Assembly (NCBI GenBank): GCA_000310025.1
Contig: FN649741.1
Coordinates: forward strand, 6,814,881-6,878,880
Length of the DNA: 64,000 bases
Direction: 5' to 3'
Source of the DNA: Ectocarpus siliculosus
Taxonomy: Eukaryota > Sar > Phaeophyceae > Ectocarpales > Ectocarpaceae
Shown piece by piece: positions 16,123-28,386 of this stretch; within the stretch, counting starts at the first letter, position 1, and every line of letters begins with the position of its first letter. The notes under the pieces were generated by a model, which saw nothing but the letters and a program-made list of their open reading frames with translations, did not search any database and was not told the DNA's origin. The position numbers and the translations under genes are program-made.

Positions 16123-19100
16123 GCTGCCATGGGCCTTGAATCTCTCGTACAAGACCGGTAAATGGCATCTGGGCGTGTTTTCTGACGCGAGCTACCCGTT
16201 TTCGAGGGGATTCGACACGTTCTTGGGGTACACCGGCGGTGGCGAAGGCTACTACAATCACTCCACGTGAGAGTAATCTCTGCGACTCCGCCCTTCTCAA
16301 TCGCCGATTATTTAGTTTTCAGACCATGAGCGTTTTTTTCACGCGCTACTTTCACGTTGATTTTCTGTGCGTTCCGTGCGAACGAGAGGTGAAGCGGATC
16401 GTCAGGTTCCCCGACATGACTGTTGGATGCTGTCGACCTCCTTTGTACCTATCCGTGGACGTTGTCATCTGCCTCCTTCCCAGGGAGAAGTTTTCTAGAG
16501 AACGCTACTGCTGTCTCGTCGCATTCGTGTACCAACCGATTTAGCGAAAATTCCATGCAGCGAGCACCTCGCGTTTGACCGCGGCACGGACGCAGGAAGA
16601 CAGCATTGACGGGGGGAGGGGTGTTGTGTTCGTACACATTGTTGGCGTGAGGAGGTGGCTAACGAATTGCCGTGAAGCGATGCACAAGGGGGCTTCAATA
16701 GTGGTGGAACCAACTGATTTTTCAATGGCCGCCTGACTGCTCTTACCGGCGTAAATAAAAAAGATGTTTCACCCCTACGTTTGAGGGAGGGGAGTATTCG
16801 TGCCTCAAGGACTTCGGGTACGGCGACGAGGACGGCTACATTGACTACACCACCAATACCACCAAAGAGGTATCTACGAGATCTACGAGATCCACGAGAT
16901 CGACGAAACATGAAAAGAAGAGCGAGAGAGTGATGTCACTTGGGAAGTAAGCGGGACATTTCGAAAGAATACGTCGAGTCAGCGTGTTACACAATACAAA
17001 CAATGTCACGACGTTCTTAGTTAGCACGACGCACCAAAACCACAGCAGATGCAAGTCAGCCACAAAAATTGGGGGTATTAGTTTTATCCGTACATGCAAT
17101 AGATTTTGTAGTTTTTGGTTTTGGGCAGATCATAAGGCAGGTTTCTTTCCGAATTGTTTGGTATCTGTGGCGGTACCCCGAGAGTGGAACGCCTAGATGG
17201 CGTTTTTTCGCAAACAGTACACCGATCTACGCGATACGTCACGGCAAGAAAACATACACGCCACCGGGGATGTTTTGTCCCTCTCTAATGCATGATCTGG
17301 TGGTACTACTCCTTCGTCATCTCATCTGCAGGGTCCTGCGATGGTGGACAACTACAGCACGACCATCATGACGGACCGTGCTATCGATGTCGCTAGGGAG
17401 CACACGGGAACAGCTTCCTCCGATGATCCACTGTTTTTATACGTGGCCTACCAGGCGAGTGAGAGTCGCACAATGTTATCGAATAGTGACCGTACACTTT
17501 TTCGCGCCAGGCGTTTCGGGCCGCGCGGGGGGTGGAAACGTTTTAACCAGCAACCTGGCACGCATCATCGAATGGTGTCGATGTTATCTGTCGCGCTTTG
17601 TGTGTTAGGTGGGGGGAGGGGGATGACGATTCGAGTGCCACGGCGTTTTCTCGTGGGCTCGCGGTGTGTGGCGGGCCTCGTGGGACGGGAAAATCAGCAC
17701 CGACCGCTGCCTAGCGTGGAACGTGGAGTACCACTTTGGTTGAAAGAAAGGAGGGTGTGGAAAGAGAAACATGTGCCGATTCCTTGCGCCTGGTGCACTA
17801 GGCGAGATAACTTGAACGATACCACACAGACATCCATGCGTACTCACTTCTGAGGGGCTGTTGCGATCAGAACACCCACAAGACCCAGTACCACCGATGC
17901 GACTACTGTTTGTACTGAAATACTCGGATCAGAATTTTTTCTCCAGTGACGTAACGTTACCCCGGGCAATGGGTGTAACGCCCCCCGAAAACACTCGAAT
18001 GGCCTCTGGAAGGCAGACCTCACACCGTAAATATTATTCGCTTCACACCGCTGTCGCATGCCCGCGAGGATGGTAGATGAAGGCCCGAAACGCTGAGAGG
18101 TGATGCTCCTTTTGTTCGAATCGCGAAATGAACGCTATCTAGCAACCCCCACTTTGAAATATATTGTCGTGCCTGTCGAATGCAAAACGTTAGGTCAGCC
18201 CGGATGCCCAATCAACTCATGGCATACACAGCAAATGCAAAAATGATTATCATCTCCATCCTCGTGAACTTTGGCCTTGGTCGGCGAAAACCCGTCCCTG
18301 CATTGTAGGGATGATAGGTCTATGGTCTAACGACTACGGCATGCGTCATCAGTACCCCCTTGGACTGCGTTACCCTTCCCCACCGCAACAAAAAAGCCGT
18401 CTGTTTCAACGTGCGTCCATTGCCCCCAACATGTTGTGGCTGTCGACCCAACACCAGCTGCCAACACTCGAAAACCCCTTCGCGTACGTGCCACTTTTCC
18501 ACACTCGAAACGACCACAGGCGGCGCACACGCCACTGGACGCACCCCCGCCGGGCACGTTCACGGAGGAGGAAGAGGAGACCCTGGCAAGGGTGGTCTCC
18601 GACGAACCCGACCGCCATGTTTTCGCTCGTATCATATACTACCTTGACAAGGAGGTGAGGCACAATACGGCAGTGTTCGTTCTCTTGTCTGCCTCGAGCT
18701 GAATGAAAAACAATAGATGTAAGCATCTTATTGAACGAAGGAAAACTGGGGTTTGTAGGCCGGGACTGAATCGTACAGTAGCATCACGTAAACTCCTAGT
18801 TCACGGACAGAATTCTCCTCTGCGTGTCCCCTGCCCGAGTCGTACGGCTTCAGGTTGCGAGGATGCACGGCCCCAGAAACTTATTCAACGTAGAATTTGG
18901 TGCTGCTGTGATCAAGTTCGTGCGTTCTGTTTGATCCTTGTTGCATTCGGTGTGCTGCAATTTTCCCCGGTCAACCCGGTGAGGCCAACGAGCGAGGTCC
19001 TCGATAGCCTGGCCAGGTACCCCAGGGCCTCGATAGACCAGTCAGTGCTGTGTGTGTCAAAGGGTGCTCCCTCACTCCCAGGGGTCCCACCCAGGCTTGG

Positions 19101-22100
19101 TGCGCGCGCTCGACGCCCGATTGGGCTGGGTCCGGTCCAATGGTTCCCCGAAGTGCCTCCCCAACCTTCACGCCGTGTTTAGGCTGGGGTCCAGTCCTGT
19201 ATTGTGCTGCCCCGCTGCTCCACCCGCGTACCCCCGTGGTATCTAGATCCCGTCCGGGTATTTCAACGCGCATCTACACACATGCACGATGACGACCACC
19301 ACCGGTTCTTGAGTTCCTTCTTCGTTCTGCAGATGTTGTAGCTATATAAGTTTTATGCAGACTGCTTTCCCGTGTGTTTTTTCTTGTCCATTATCATCGT
19401 CACAACCGTCGACCAAATCAGGTGCGCAGGCTTCACGACGCGCTCGAAGCCCTCGGCGTCCTGGACAACGCCGTGATCGTGCTAGCCAGCGACAACGGTG
19501 CTTGCTCGTCCTCGGGGGGATCCAACCACCCCCTGAGGGGGTTCAAGAACACCACCTTCCAGGGGGGGGTCCGTGTACCAGCGTTCGTGTACTCCAAGTC
19601 GACAGAGCTGATACCGGAGGAGGTGCATACATACCCTTTTCGTGTGTACCTTGTTTTTGTCGCGATGTTCTTGTGCCGTGGGGTTCCTGTCGTTCTGTTA
19701 GTTGTATCACATCTGCTCGTCGTTGTTGTGTTGAGAGAGCGGTGGCGTACGGTTTGGTGAAGTAGTTTCTTCTGACGCGTCTCTCTATCTCTCTCTCTCT
19801 CTCTCTCTTCCTTACGTTTCTCTTGTATTTCTGTCTGTCTGTCTGTCTCTCTGTCTGCCTGTCTGCCTGCCTGCCTGTCTGCCTGTCCTTTTCTTTTTCT
19901 GCAGTCTCTTCTGTCTTTCTGCCTGTTAATCTTCCTGTCAAGTCTTTCTGTCTCTCCAACTGGCGTCTGTCTCTCTCGTCTCGTCAGTTGAACGTTTGGC
20001 GGGATATACGGGATAAGGATTATATACCCCGGCCACCCCCCCCGACGCATGAGCCTCAACCCCCATCCCCCACTCCTCCCCAGAAAGAAATTCGACACCG
20101 AAGGCCCCTTCAACGGAGAACGGCATGTGTATGCAGACCACTCTTACCCCCCCCCCCCCAACACGCCTGTCCTCTTGCCCTGGTCGAACACAGGCGAGGG
20201 GGACAACATACTCTGGAATGATGCACTCCACCGACTGGACCCAGACGTTAGGCCGTGTTGTTCCGGGACTCCCGCTGGTGAGGAACGGGATTGATTCCCC
20301 CGAGACAAATATTGAAATTTTATCTCATCTGTTGCCTGTACAAGATAAAGTTGTCCTCGGTGTAAGGACCACGCCATGTTTTTCAGAAGCATGGGACCCC
20401 GCAGAAGGCAAAGATATGAGAGTATAGTTAGAAGGGACCTTCCCCCGCTCTTCCAAGACACTCTGTTTGGATGTAGAAACACTGTCCTTCGAGTGGAGGA
20501 AACCACTGCTGTCTTGTTGTCTGTACATCGACCACCGTATGGGCATTGTCTGTCATTGGTCAAGGCGGCAACGCGTTAAGTGGCTCTCCCCCCCCGTGGC
20601 ACACTTTCGTGTTTCGTTGATGCCATCACCAACAACACCGCAGTGAGCCCAACGTGCCGAAACCTGTCTCACTAGCGACTCTCGGTGCGTGGGTCATGCT
20701 TTCGAATCGATCTGTCGAACATCTCATTGCGACTCACGCTCGGCGAAGCTGGGAATTGCCCACGTTTTGGCCCCACACGTCACAAGCTCCGTCGGGGGGA
20801 GCGATCTGACGTGTACAGCCTGAACAATGGTAACGACGACCGGTTTAATGCGTGCGTCAAGATCCCTCCCGCATAGTACCACACCCAGCGGAAAAACATT
20901 TTACGGGTCAACATAAGGGATACCACAACCTCCACTCTGTGTTTAGATTTCGAAGGCAGGCCACAATAGATTGACCCCCTCCATAACTATTGTGCTTCTT
21001 GACGCCCTGTGCAATTCCACTGCAATGGGCTGAGCTGAAAGTGGAAAGTACGGAAGGCAGGACACCGGTCAAGCGTAGGCCGTGAACGATATTGTGCGAG
21101 GGAGGATCGGGGTTAGGGTTAGACGTGGATGGGTTTACGAAAACATATGGGTCATGAAGCCCCTCCGCGGTGTGTATGACAATAGTCTACAGCTACATAT
21201 TCATTGTAGGCGGTCAAAATGTATAGATTGTTTCCGGGAGGAGCAGTGAAGTCAACTACAGCGGTTGCTGCCGTCTAAAAAAGGCTAGGGAACCCTATCC
21301 CACGCTCTTTCTCGATTGGCTCCTATCCCAAAGTATATAACAACGTGACCATTCTACTGCGCCGAGAAAGAGATTTCATCCAGCAAGTACCGGCCACCGG
21401 GCCTACAGAGGACCCGCGACTGCTGAATAACAGTTTCGTTCTTACGTACCCTTGGCAGGCTGGGATGGGGAAGGAGCTGAGCGGCTTCGACCAATGGGAC
21501 GCCATCGTGGGCAGGCGGTCTGCAGAGGAAGGGCCCGTCCGCACGGATATGGTTCTGGGGCGCAACAGCTTCACTTTCGACACCGACACGGCGGAGATGG
21601 TGAAGAGAGCTAGTCCGTGGGGTGCCTATATTCACGATGGCTGGAAGCTGATTCTGCAAGAAAGGTCCATGAAGTTACCAATCGTAACATTGCCGCTATC
21701 ATATTTGTTTTTCATTGACGGGTTTGTCTGCACAATGTAGAGGCGCTTTGAATTGTTGAGCCAACAATATTGTGGACTTCTTGTATGCTATGTTGTCCAC
21801 CATAGCGCTTTGTCGCCCGGTCCCTGCGGTTGCCAGCGTTGTTCCGTCTAATTTTCTTGTGTGTGTGGCACCTGTCTCGGGTATGGCAAGAGGTAGAACC
21901 AGAGAATGGTGGGTTTCACCAATATTCGGTGACCGTAAAAGCCACAAGCAGCATCAGCCGAAGATCTACAGTATCACATGGTTGAACTTAATTCTGGCCG
22001 TGTGCACAACGGCCATGGTCAAAGCATTAATTAACTCTGGCTTTCACGCTGGGGTAGACGCGGCACATCGAATTGTACCCGAAAACGCACGCCTGCTTTG

Positions 22101-23510
22101 TATAATGAATAAATTTGTTTGGAAATACAGGGCCCATCGGCCTATTCATTTTTTTTATCGGAATGAATGGTCCTTAGATTTTTCAACACTCTGTTTTCTG
22201 AAAAATTAAGTTGAACGTCTTGCTTGTCTGTTGCCGTCCCAACAACCGCAGCTGTGTCCTCTGGGAGACCAGCAAGGGAAGCTACCCTGATCCGGACACG
22301 GTGGAGTGTTCCCCAAACGACGAGTGCACGTGCATCAGCCTATGCGATGGCCCGGTGTATGACTTTCTCTTCCACATAGACGCAGACCCTTTGGAGACGG
22401 TGAGTTGAGGTTGGGTGACAATAAATTGCCAACAACCAAAAAAAATCAAAATCGAGTCTGATCGGTCGAAGAAAACAATTTGGGAAGCGCTAAAAACTTT
22501 TTCCTGACGAGGCTAAGCTGCTGGCGGCACAGGCAGTACGCTCGTACGGCGAGAGCACCCCACGAAATGATGTCTGGGCCAGTTAGACAAGCCACGGCAT
22601 TTAGAAACAAAGGCCGAATCAAGCTGTATAAAGCTATGTGATGGTTTGCCCAGATTCATCCTCTGCCCCCCTCTTGTGATACGTAAGGTGGCCATGGACG
22701 ACCGCAACGTCCCCCTACAACGAACGCACATTATGTTCTTGATGGTAGAAAACCCTCAGATAATAAAATGTAGCAACAACAGGGAGAGCTCCCCACTCCG
22801 AAGCTGATATACGATGGCGATACCTACCACCAGGAGAACCTGGTGGAGACGATGCCCGACAAGTTTGCCGACATGAAAGCAAGATTCGAGTTGGCCACAA
22901 AGGACGAGGTGCACCCTGCCTATAAGCCCGAGGAGCCGATGGGGTTCGCGGTGAGTCTTTCTGGACGCGTGCATCGATTCCTGATGTTGTTGTGGTGGTA
23001 GTGCGGTTGTGGCTGCTGTTTTCGTCGTCGACGTCGTCGACGTTGTCGTCGATGGTACCCGTGTCGCCGTCCTCGTTTCTCATGTTAGAGATTCTCATCA
23101 CATTGGAAAGCCATGCTATTCCTTCGACCGAACAACCCTCGCTCCCGCACCGATCCCAAAACTTGGGGCCAGCCACCTGTAGGGCGCAGGGGCCCCTTTC
23201 GAGAAGTGCCCAACCCTTTCCCCAACCCTCACCGTGCAGTGCTCAACCCTAGCCCTATCCGCTCGCATACCGATCCCAAACGTACAGCCAGCAGTATATA
23301 GGGCGACATGCCGCAGGGATATCTTGACACAAACATGCACCTTGATCGACGCATGGCCTGTTAATGGAGGACGGTGATTCCACTAGCCATGCGATCGTAG
23401 GGGTGCATACCTAATCGTCCATGCAGGTTATCGACGGCGTTGCCCCTGATGACGCGCGCGGGCCTCAGGTTTTTGGGTACCCCTACAAAAACCTACGAGC
23501 ACGCGAGTGA
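10150..23510 (+). CDS. Membrane-anchored family-I sulfatase (arylsulfatase B-like)
   Basis: Twelve exons: 10150-10767, 15078-15218, 16154-16266, 16764-16869, 17332-17454, 18520-18654, 19422-19622, 20194-20277, 21459-21664, 22252-22399, 22783-22950 and 23427-23510 (708 residues). Eleven introns, all phase-consistent; intron 5 is GC-AG. Conserved residues: metal ligands D162/D163 (ILIDDVGTND); C202 of CTPSR-ASLMTGR, which must be converted to formylglycine, with R206; K256 and H258 (TGKWHLG); H370 (AAHTPL); D436/N437 (ASDNG); K454 (RGFKNTTFQGG). The signature CTPSR|ASLMTG is split by intron 1. A hydrophobic segment (residues 85-101, GLLIIMSAITLLAC) suggests a type II anchor; ATG at 10,402 is an alternative start giving 624 residues with a more usual N-terminus. 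The enzyme removes sulfate esters, plausibly from algal sulfated polysaccharides (inferred). Confidence 0.9.
11319..11974. mobile_element. AT-rich element bounded by inverted repeats
   Basis: The left arm at about 11,319-11,354 contains AAGAGGGCACGTGGATTCAA. The right arm at about 11,937-11,974 contains its reverse complement, TTGAATCCACGTGCCCTCTT, and both arms border C-runs. The interior of about 580 bp is AT-rich, unlike its surroundings, with a hairpin at 11,431-11,462 and CAG microsatellites. No coding frame is seen. A non-autonomous DNA transposon inside sulfatase intron 1 is the likely reading. Confidence 0.6.
11431..11462. repeat. Perfect inverted repeat (hairpin)
   Basis: Arms AAAGCCTATA and TATAGGCTTT are separated by 12 bp. 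A further single arm (TATAGGCTTTA) recurs near 11,672. It lies inside the AT-rich element. Confidence 0.7.
12278..12838. mobile_element. Foldback/MITE-like element, copy 2, interrupted by a SINE
   Basis: The left end is TACCGTAGGTGACACAAGAT. The right end, reverse-complemented, is TACCGTATACTCGACATCAG, followed by the shared ATACCACACACC motif. The left interior (12,371-12,425) contains GAACCGTCTCGTCGAGAGCT and TTTCCGACAAAG, matching the copies at 8,105 and 56,351. The element is cut at about 12,464 by a minus-strand SINE ending at 12,790. Confidence 0.65.
12464..12790 (-). mobile_element. tRNA-derived SINE, copy 2
   Basis: It has the same organisation as the copy at 3,108. On the minus strand it has a GCCCCGGTGGTCTAGTTGG head, box B GGGGTTCGAATCCC, and a terminal A-run (T-rich 12,464-12,488 on plus). 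It carries about 30 bp absent from copy 1 (near 12,625-12,652), and an internal second tRNA-like segment near 12,655-12,680. CTGTAT on both sides may be the target duplication. Confidence 0.8.
13320..13562 (+). repeat. Dispersed repeat, copy A (inverted partner at 53,520-53,760)
   Basis: From GGTTTTGGGT to GGTCGCGCTTC this stretch matches the reverse complement of 53,520-53,760 over about 240 bp with scattered differences. Both copies keep an open frame over the part read as GVVKNALFFLFLTSQQIVDR here and CVVKSALFFLFVTCQQIVNR there, and substitutions are mostly conservative. This suggests descent from a coding mobile element rather than random satellite. It lies in sulfatase intron 1. Confidence 0.7.
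13525..13553. repeat. Perfect hairpin TTTTTCCCTCC/GGAGGGAAAAA
   Basis: Eleven-base arms flank a short loop. The copy in the dispersed repeat near 53,520 retains most but not all of the pairing (TTTTCCCCTCC/GGAGGCGAAAG), so the hairpin belongs to the repeat. Confidence 0.7.
13600..14480. repeat. Degenerate TTACCG-motif array
   Basis: TTACCG, TACCGTGG and GCCGTGATGGCCA-type words recur dozens of times at irregular spacing. The clearest part is 14,300-14,470, where AGTTACCGCA alternates with GTGATGGCCA. No coding frame survives. It is the 3' half of sulfatase intron 1. Confidence 0.55.
16080..16119 (+). repeat. (CT)n tract upstream of sulfatase exon 3
   Basis: A 20-unit CT run ends about 35 bp before the exon 3 acceptor (TACAAG at 16,153) and acts as its polypyrimidine tract. 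A similar CT/GTCT-rich tract lies at 19,783-19,960 in intron 7. Confidence 0.8.
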
Positions 23511-24850
23511 ACCCACTTTTCTCATGCCCTCACTGAGATTTTCCCGTTCAGGTACATGTTGTGCGCCAACCTTGAGTTATCCTACATCAACTACTCCTCC
23601 AAGAAAAATCTCAATCCTTCTATCACGGGCATTCGCGCGTTCATCCCCCCCGCTCCCCCCTTGGTTCATTTCCCCCTGGTTCTGCGACGACTCTCACCAA
23701 CACGCTGGGTCGTCTTTTCAGAAATGGCAAGACTTCAACACCTGGGTGGTTGCCTGGCAATAGAAACAACGAGGCGACACTGTACTCTCTTCCTGGGTGG
23801 CTGCCTAGCAAGAGAAACGGCGAGGGGGCGCTCAGCACCTCTGGCGCGTCACGTGCTCTCCACACGTGTACTTGTATCGTCTATCGGCATAATACATCAG
23901 AGCAAGTCGCAGTGCGTCAGTGCTTGAGTGGTGCCAGCACTGTCAGCAGTGCACAACAACTGAGTAGCAGACTACATGTAGTATAGACACATCCTCACGT
24001 AGTGCGTCGCTCGTATCTTGTGTCTGTGATTCTTCTTGTCAAAGAACGTCGACCCTTGATGGTAAGAGTATTTGGTAAGTCGAACCCGGCTGTTCAAGGT
24101 CCAAGACAGTTACATTGTTTGACTTTCACCATGTATTGTAGATGAAGGTATGTTGTGTAGCAAGCGCAGGATAGGCCCTCAGAGTGCGGTTTACAGTTCT
24201 TCTGTCGTTGTTCCGTGCCGGAAAGGAAGGGGACACCATACCCTTCGCTATGTAGCCGTCTACAACGTCGTATTATCGACCGTTCGTTGCCCACTTTTTG
24301 CGTAATATTCTCTTGTTATTTGTTGTTCCTCTTGTGTAATATATATGGGTTGCGGACGCTGTCCGCTCGAGGCGTTAGACTATGTATGTGAAGCAGATAT
24401 TTTGCGAAAATGGCGTCGAGGCTCGCACACGTCTCTTTTGGTACAACTTTTTCTCGGAAAGTCCCGTGTCTTTTTCCTCACCCAGTTTCCGCGTCTTCAG
24501 TTTTAACATTACGGAATATGGATGTTGTATTGTGCTCGAAGTGTTAGCTAAGTGAGCTGGGAGTGCTTTTGCGTCAACAGTCCACAACTAACAGTAATGC
24601 TCTTATTTTTTGCATTATCTCCATGATTCCTATGGTGCACCATGCGGCACCATATATATGGACCGGAGAGCCATATGCACTCGGTCGGGTGACCCCCCGC
24701 GGGCGCCCTCCCGAGTGTGTGAGAAGGTCCCTAGGGAGGCCACGTCAAGAATTTAATCGGGTGGAGGGAAACATTTTTTTTTTGTGTACGGATGGAGGAG
24801 GAAGCATGGTACGGTGCTGCCATGGGTTTTAGGGCTATTATTGTGCCTGA
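23511..24850. other. Sulfatase 3' flank, no gene supported
   Basis: It contains a near-direct duplication at about 23,740-23,830 (CCTGGGTGG ... GCCTGGCAATAGAAACAACG against GCCTAGCAAGAGAAACGGCG). A near-palindrome lies at about 24,630-24,665 (GGTGCACCATGCGGCACCATATATATGGACC). No open frame has splice or domain support. Confidence 0.5.
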
Positions 24851-24864
24851 ACTTAATCTAGCAA

Positions 24865-27007
24865 TGGCTCAACCGTCTGCGGAGGAAGAGCAGAGATGAC
24901 GAGGGAGAAGGACATGACGGAGAGGGAATATGGGCATCTATCGGAGAAGAATGATGCACCAGCAAAAGTAATGGCTGCCGGGAGAACGTCTACCTGGGCA
25001 GCTGGTGGAGCTGGTCTCGGTACACAGCGAGTGAGCATGATGAATGACGGAAATTGTGCGTTGAGCGGTTAAAGCAGCAGTCGCATACCGCCCAAAATCC
25101 CGAAAGATTCGGCGAAGGCCGTGAACTGGCTGCGGAGATTGCGGATTTTCCTGGCTAGCGAGGGTTTGGAGCAGACGCTTGAAGACACCTATCCCACTGG
25201 CTATGTTCCTGTCATCAACTGTTTGGATTGCATATATCTGAACCGGGTTCATGGTGCGGCGCTCGTTACGGCACACAAGCGGGCGTGGGGATATCTGTTG
25301 GAAGCAACCTGCGGCACGGACATTGAAGAACGGTTGGCTGCTTGCGACTGCGTCCCTGAGGCGTGGAGGGTGATCGGCGAATGGGTTATGCCTACTTTTG
25401 ACGCCGAGAAGACATTGCTTGTGCGACGGTTGGAGGCAGTTGACATGTCCCCTGGCGAGAACCCGAAACTTTTCTTTGTCAGAGTCGATGGCATCGTCAA
25501 CATCATGCGAGCTGTCGGCATTGAAAAATCCGAGCGGGAAATCTGCCACATCATTGTTCGCCAGCTTTCGCCCGAGTACGATGTCGAACGCAAGTCTATC
25601 CTGGCCGACCCCACCATTCCCCGAGCGAAAAGGGAAAAGTTGTTCGTACGGCATACGCTAACAACGTCGAGATCAAGGAGTTGGGCAAATCGCAGGCGAT
25701 CGGTGGTTTGGGGTGCGGTCATGGCGGCGGCGGTCAGAAGGGGAAACAACGGCGGCGGCAGCAGCAGCAGCAACAACAACAGTGGGTTCATCCACAACCA
25801 CCACCTGTACACCACCCACCTCCTAATTTCGTGAGGATCTGGGGGGCTCTGTGACTGTGGGCGCAACGCCTTGTACCCGCAAGAAGAGTCAGCTCCGCCG
25901 CCAGGCGCTCCGATGGGTGCCGTTCATCAGTGCGTGAAGTGCGGGAGGCATGGACACTCACTCGGCCACTGCAATGCGCCACGACGCTTTGAAGGCCACT
26001 ACACTGCCTGCGGTGAGTATGGTCATCGGCGCCGCATGTGTTGCACAACCGGCCGTATGCAATAGCACGTGCATGTCGGTGATGGAGAGGGTCTCAACGC
26101 GAGTGGCAACGACACTATGCCGTACCAGCAGCGGAAGCGACGACGCTGGAGGAGGCACAGGCACAGGCATCAGCCGGAGTCGCTCCTCCCCTTTGCAGAT
26201 GGAGCGGTGGCATGGGGCACAGCAACTGCTGTGGGAGCGGCGACCGGTGGTGGTGGTTTCCCCGCTACGGTGGCGGGGGGAACGGCCGCGGCGTAGGCAC
26301 TCGCGGCTGGAGCGGCGGCATCGGAGGCAGCAACGGCGGCGAGAGCGGGGACCCCCGGCAACAGAGTCTTCCCCGCGGCGGCGGCAGGGGGAACGGCGGC
26401 GGCAGGGGGAACGGCCGGGGAGCAGGCACTTGCTGTTGAAGCGACGGTATCAGTGGTGCCACCGGCGGCGGCACCGGCGACGGATGAACTCGAAAGCATG
26501 AAAGAAGAGCTTGCTGACATACGGAGGCAATGGGGGAAATTGGCGGCCAAGAAACCGGCACTGCATGTGCAGCCGGGCCCACCACTTGTGTCGTCAGCAG
26601 GCGTGGCTTCAGCAGCGGAAACAACGGTGGGGACGACGACAGGTATTGGTGTTTTCCCCGACTCGTCGATGGGGGGAACGGCCGGGGCGCCGTCAGCTGC
26701 AGGAACGGTGGCACTGGAGGTTTCGTCGACCTGCGGCCAGATACCCCCCGCCGTATCAACTGGGGGCGCGATCGCTGTGCCCACATCAGCAGCTACACCG
26801 GCACCAGCGGCGCAAGAAGCAGAGGACGCGTGCGATGAGGATGGCTGTTGGTTGGACAATGGTGACGAAGGCGGCAACAGCAACGGCGGCAGCGGCGACG
26901 GCAGCTTCGTGGCGTTGTCTGCGGGTGCCGGTGCGGGTGCGGGGCATCCCGGCGCCCATCCGACCGTGTACAATGGTGTCTGCGTGGTGCGGGACGATGG
27001 TGGGTAA
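24865..27007 (+). pseudogene. Decayed Copia-type gag with zinc knuckles
   Basis: From about 25,085 the plus strand encodes a UBN2-type gag: VNWLRRLRIFLASEGL, AWRVIGEWVMPTFDAEKTLL, RLEAVDMSPGENPKLF and REICHIIVRQLSPEYD. The frame shifts near 25,640, then runs in another frame (NVEIKELGKSQAIGG, a glutamine run and a His/Pro-rich stretch) to a stop near 25,853. A third frame carries two CCHC-like knuckles, CVKCGRHGHSLGHC and CGEYGHRRRMC (25,930-26,042). A GC-rich Ala/Gly/Pro open stretch runs to 27,007. Frame changes and the absence of protease, integrase and RT mark a dead element fragment. A 356-codon antisense frame over the same GC-rich DNA (27,240-26,170) is best seen as its shadow. Confidence 0.7.
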
Positions 27008-27522
27008 TGCCAGGGGTGGACATTCGATCGTGGCTGGAAGGGTGCGGCATGAATTGAGAGGCTACGTGTTCGGGAGCTACCGTGCGAGATGACCGGTGGG
27101 TGCACAATGAGTCTACGCGCGACAGGCACGTTCGTGAGAATTATGTTTATTTGGCTATCTATTTTTGGGTCGATTTTGTTTGTTGAAAGCCATGAGTTTG
27201 AGAACTGCGTAGACGTAGGCTGTTGTGTTACGATGCGCACGAACGAACGTGGTGTTTATGGTCTGTGGTACATGCGTTTTTCATTTGTCAAGGATATAGT
27301 TTGCATAGTCTAGGACTTCACCGCGCCGAATGGTGCAGTTGATGTTGTCGGGTCACTGCTAGCACTGCTGTCGAAAATGATGGGGGGGGTAAATGTGATG
27401 CTGAGATGCCATGATCTTCGCCGCAGTACAAGCAGAGTTCTAGCGGGCGTTCGGGTTTGATTGTTCATTTTGTTCACGTTTTCCACGTTTTACCTCCGGA
27501 AAATGAGGAGAAGTCCTCAATT

Positions 27523-27819
27523 CTTGTTTGTTTGCGATTCCGCGTTTACCTGCGGAGTTTGAGGCAACTTCATGATACTTGTCTGATTCCTCGTTGCTAG
27601 GATAAGAAATACATTTCTTGTTTATTCGCGATTCCGCGTTTTTTTTCCCGCGGAGTTCGGAGGTAACTTCATGATATTCGTTTGATTTCTCGTTGTTTGG
27701 ATCCGAGAGTTGTTGCAGCAGGGGTGCTGTTAAACTGTTGTGTTTTGGGAGATGATGCAGCCGGGGGGCTGTTAAGCTTTTTTATGTTTTGGAGATACTG
27801 CAGCAGGGGGGCTGTTAAG
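27523..27819 (+). repeat. Tandem duplications and PPT-like units next to the Copia insertion
   Basis: Two diverged copies of a segment containing CGATTCCGCGTTT ... GGAG ... AACTTCATGATA start near 27,523 and 27,618. Then GCAGCAGGGG(G)GCTGTTAA(G) occurs three times at 27,715, 27,757 and 27,800 with a period of 42-43 bp. Each unit resembles a polypurine tract followed by a TGTTA LTR start, so this may be the remnant 3' end of the older element whose gag lies to the left. Confidence 0.6.
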
Positions 27820-27822
27820 AAA

Positions 27823-28076
27823 TGTTTGTCGGCCGTACTCCGCGTACTTATCGGGTATTGTTTGTGTAGTGTATTAACTTCAGACGGTGAGGCAACGCCC
27901 GTACCCAGGGCGCTGTCGTGCTCAGAGAGGAGGAGTGGCAGCAGGGCTGCTGCACACAACAAAAGGGGGCCCCGGTGCATCATCACCGTACCCCTACCTA
28001 AAAGGTTCTACACCATCTGCGTCACACTTGTACGTACGGCTAACATATCCAAACCATGTCCGTAGACCCACGAACA
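27823..28076 (-). repeat. 3' LTR of the Copia element
   Basis: 254 bp, TGTTTGTCGG ... CACGAACA on the plus strand, identical by eye to the LTR at 33,801. The AGAAA target copy precedes it. Confidence 0.95.
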
Positions 28077-28086
28077 CCCTCCCTGG
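28077..28086 (-). other. Polypurine tract of the Copia element
   Basis: The minus strand reads CCAGGGAGGG immediately before the LTR start, the expected primer site for plus-strand DNA synthesis. Confidence 0.75.
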
Positions 28087-28386
28087 TTCTTCACGCAAGT
28101 GACTAACCATCAGTGGGGCAAAAACACCCCGGATACATCAATAAAATGCCAATACGGTGGTCGAGGGGAAACCCGGCGCCCGGGCAAAACCCCTCGAAAA
28201 TAAATCCCATCCAACACAAACCATTGCTATCACGGCGGATCACAACGGCCGCACTTATCAGGAAGGCCAAGGCGAAGACAAGAATGCGAGGCAAGCCTCC
28301 TACTCCTGCCATTGGGACACAGCCCGCGACAGTAATGCATCTTTCCCCGCATGGTATACATGACCTTCCCCAAGCGCTAGAAAATC

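Noticed and set aside
21106-21125. GGGGTTAGGGTTAG telomere-like motif (others near 43,300 and 49,170)
   Set aside because: Only about two units at each site, not an interstitial telomere array.
26170-27240. 356-codon minus-strand open frame
   Set aside because: It lies antisense to the GC-rich gag tail. Its Ala/Pro/Ser-rich composition mirrors the sense strand, and no motif or splice site supports it.
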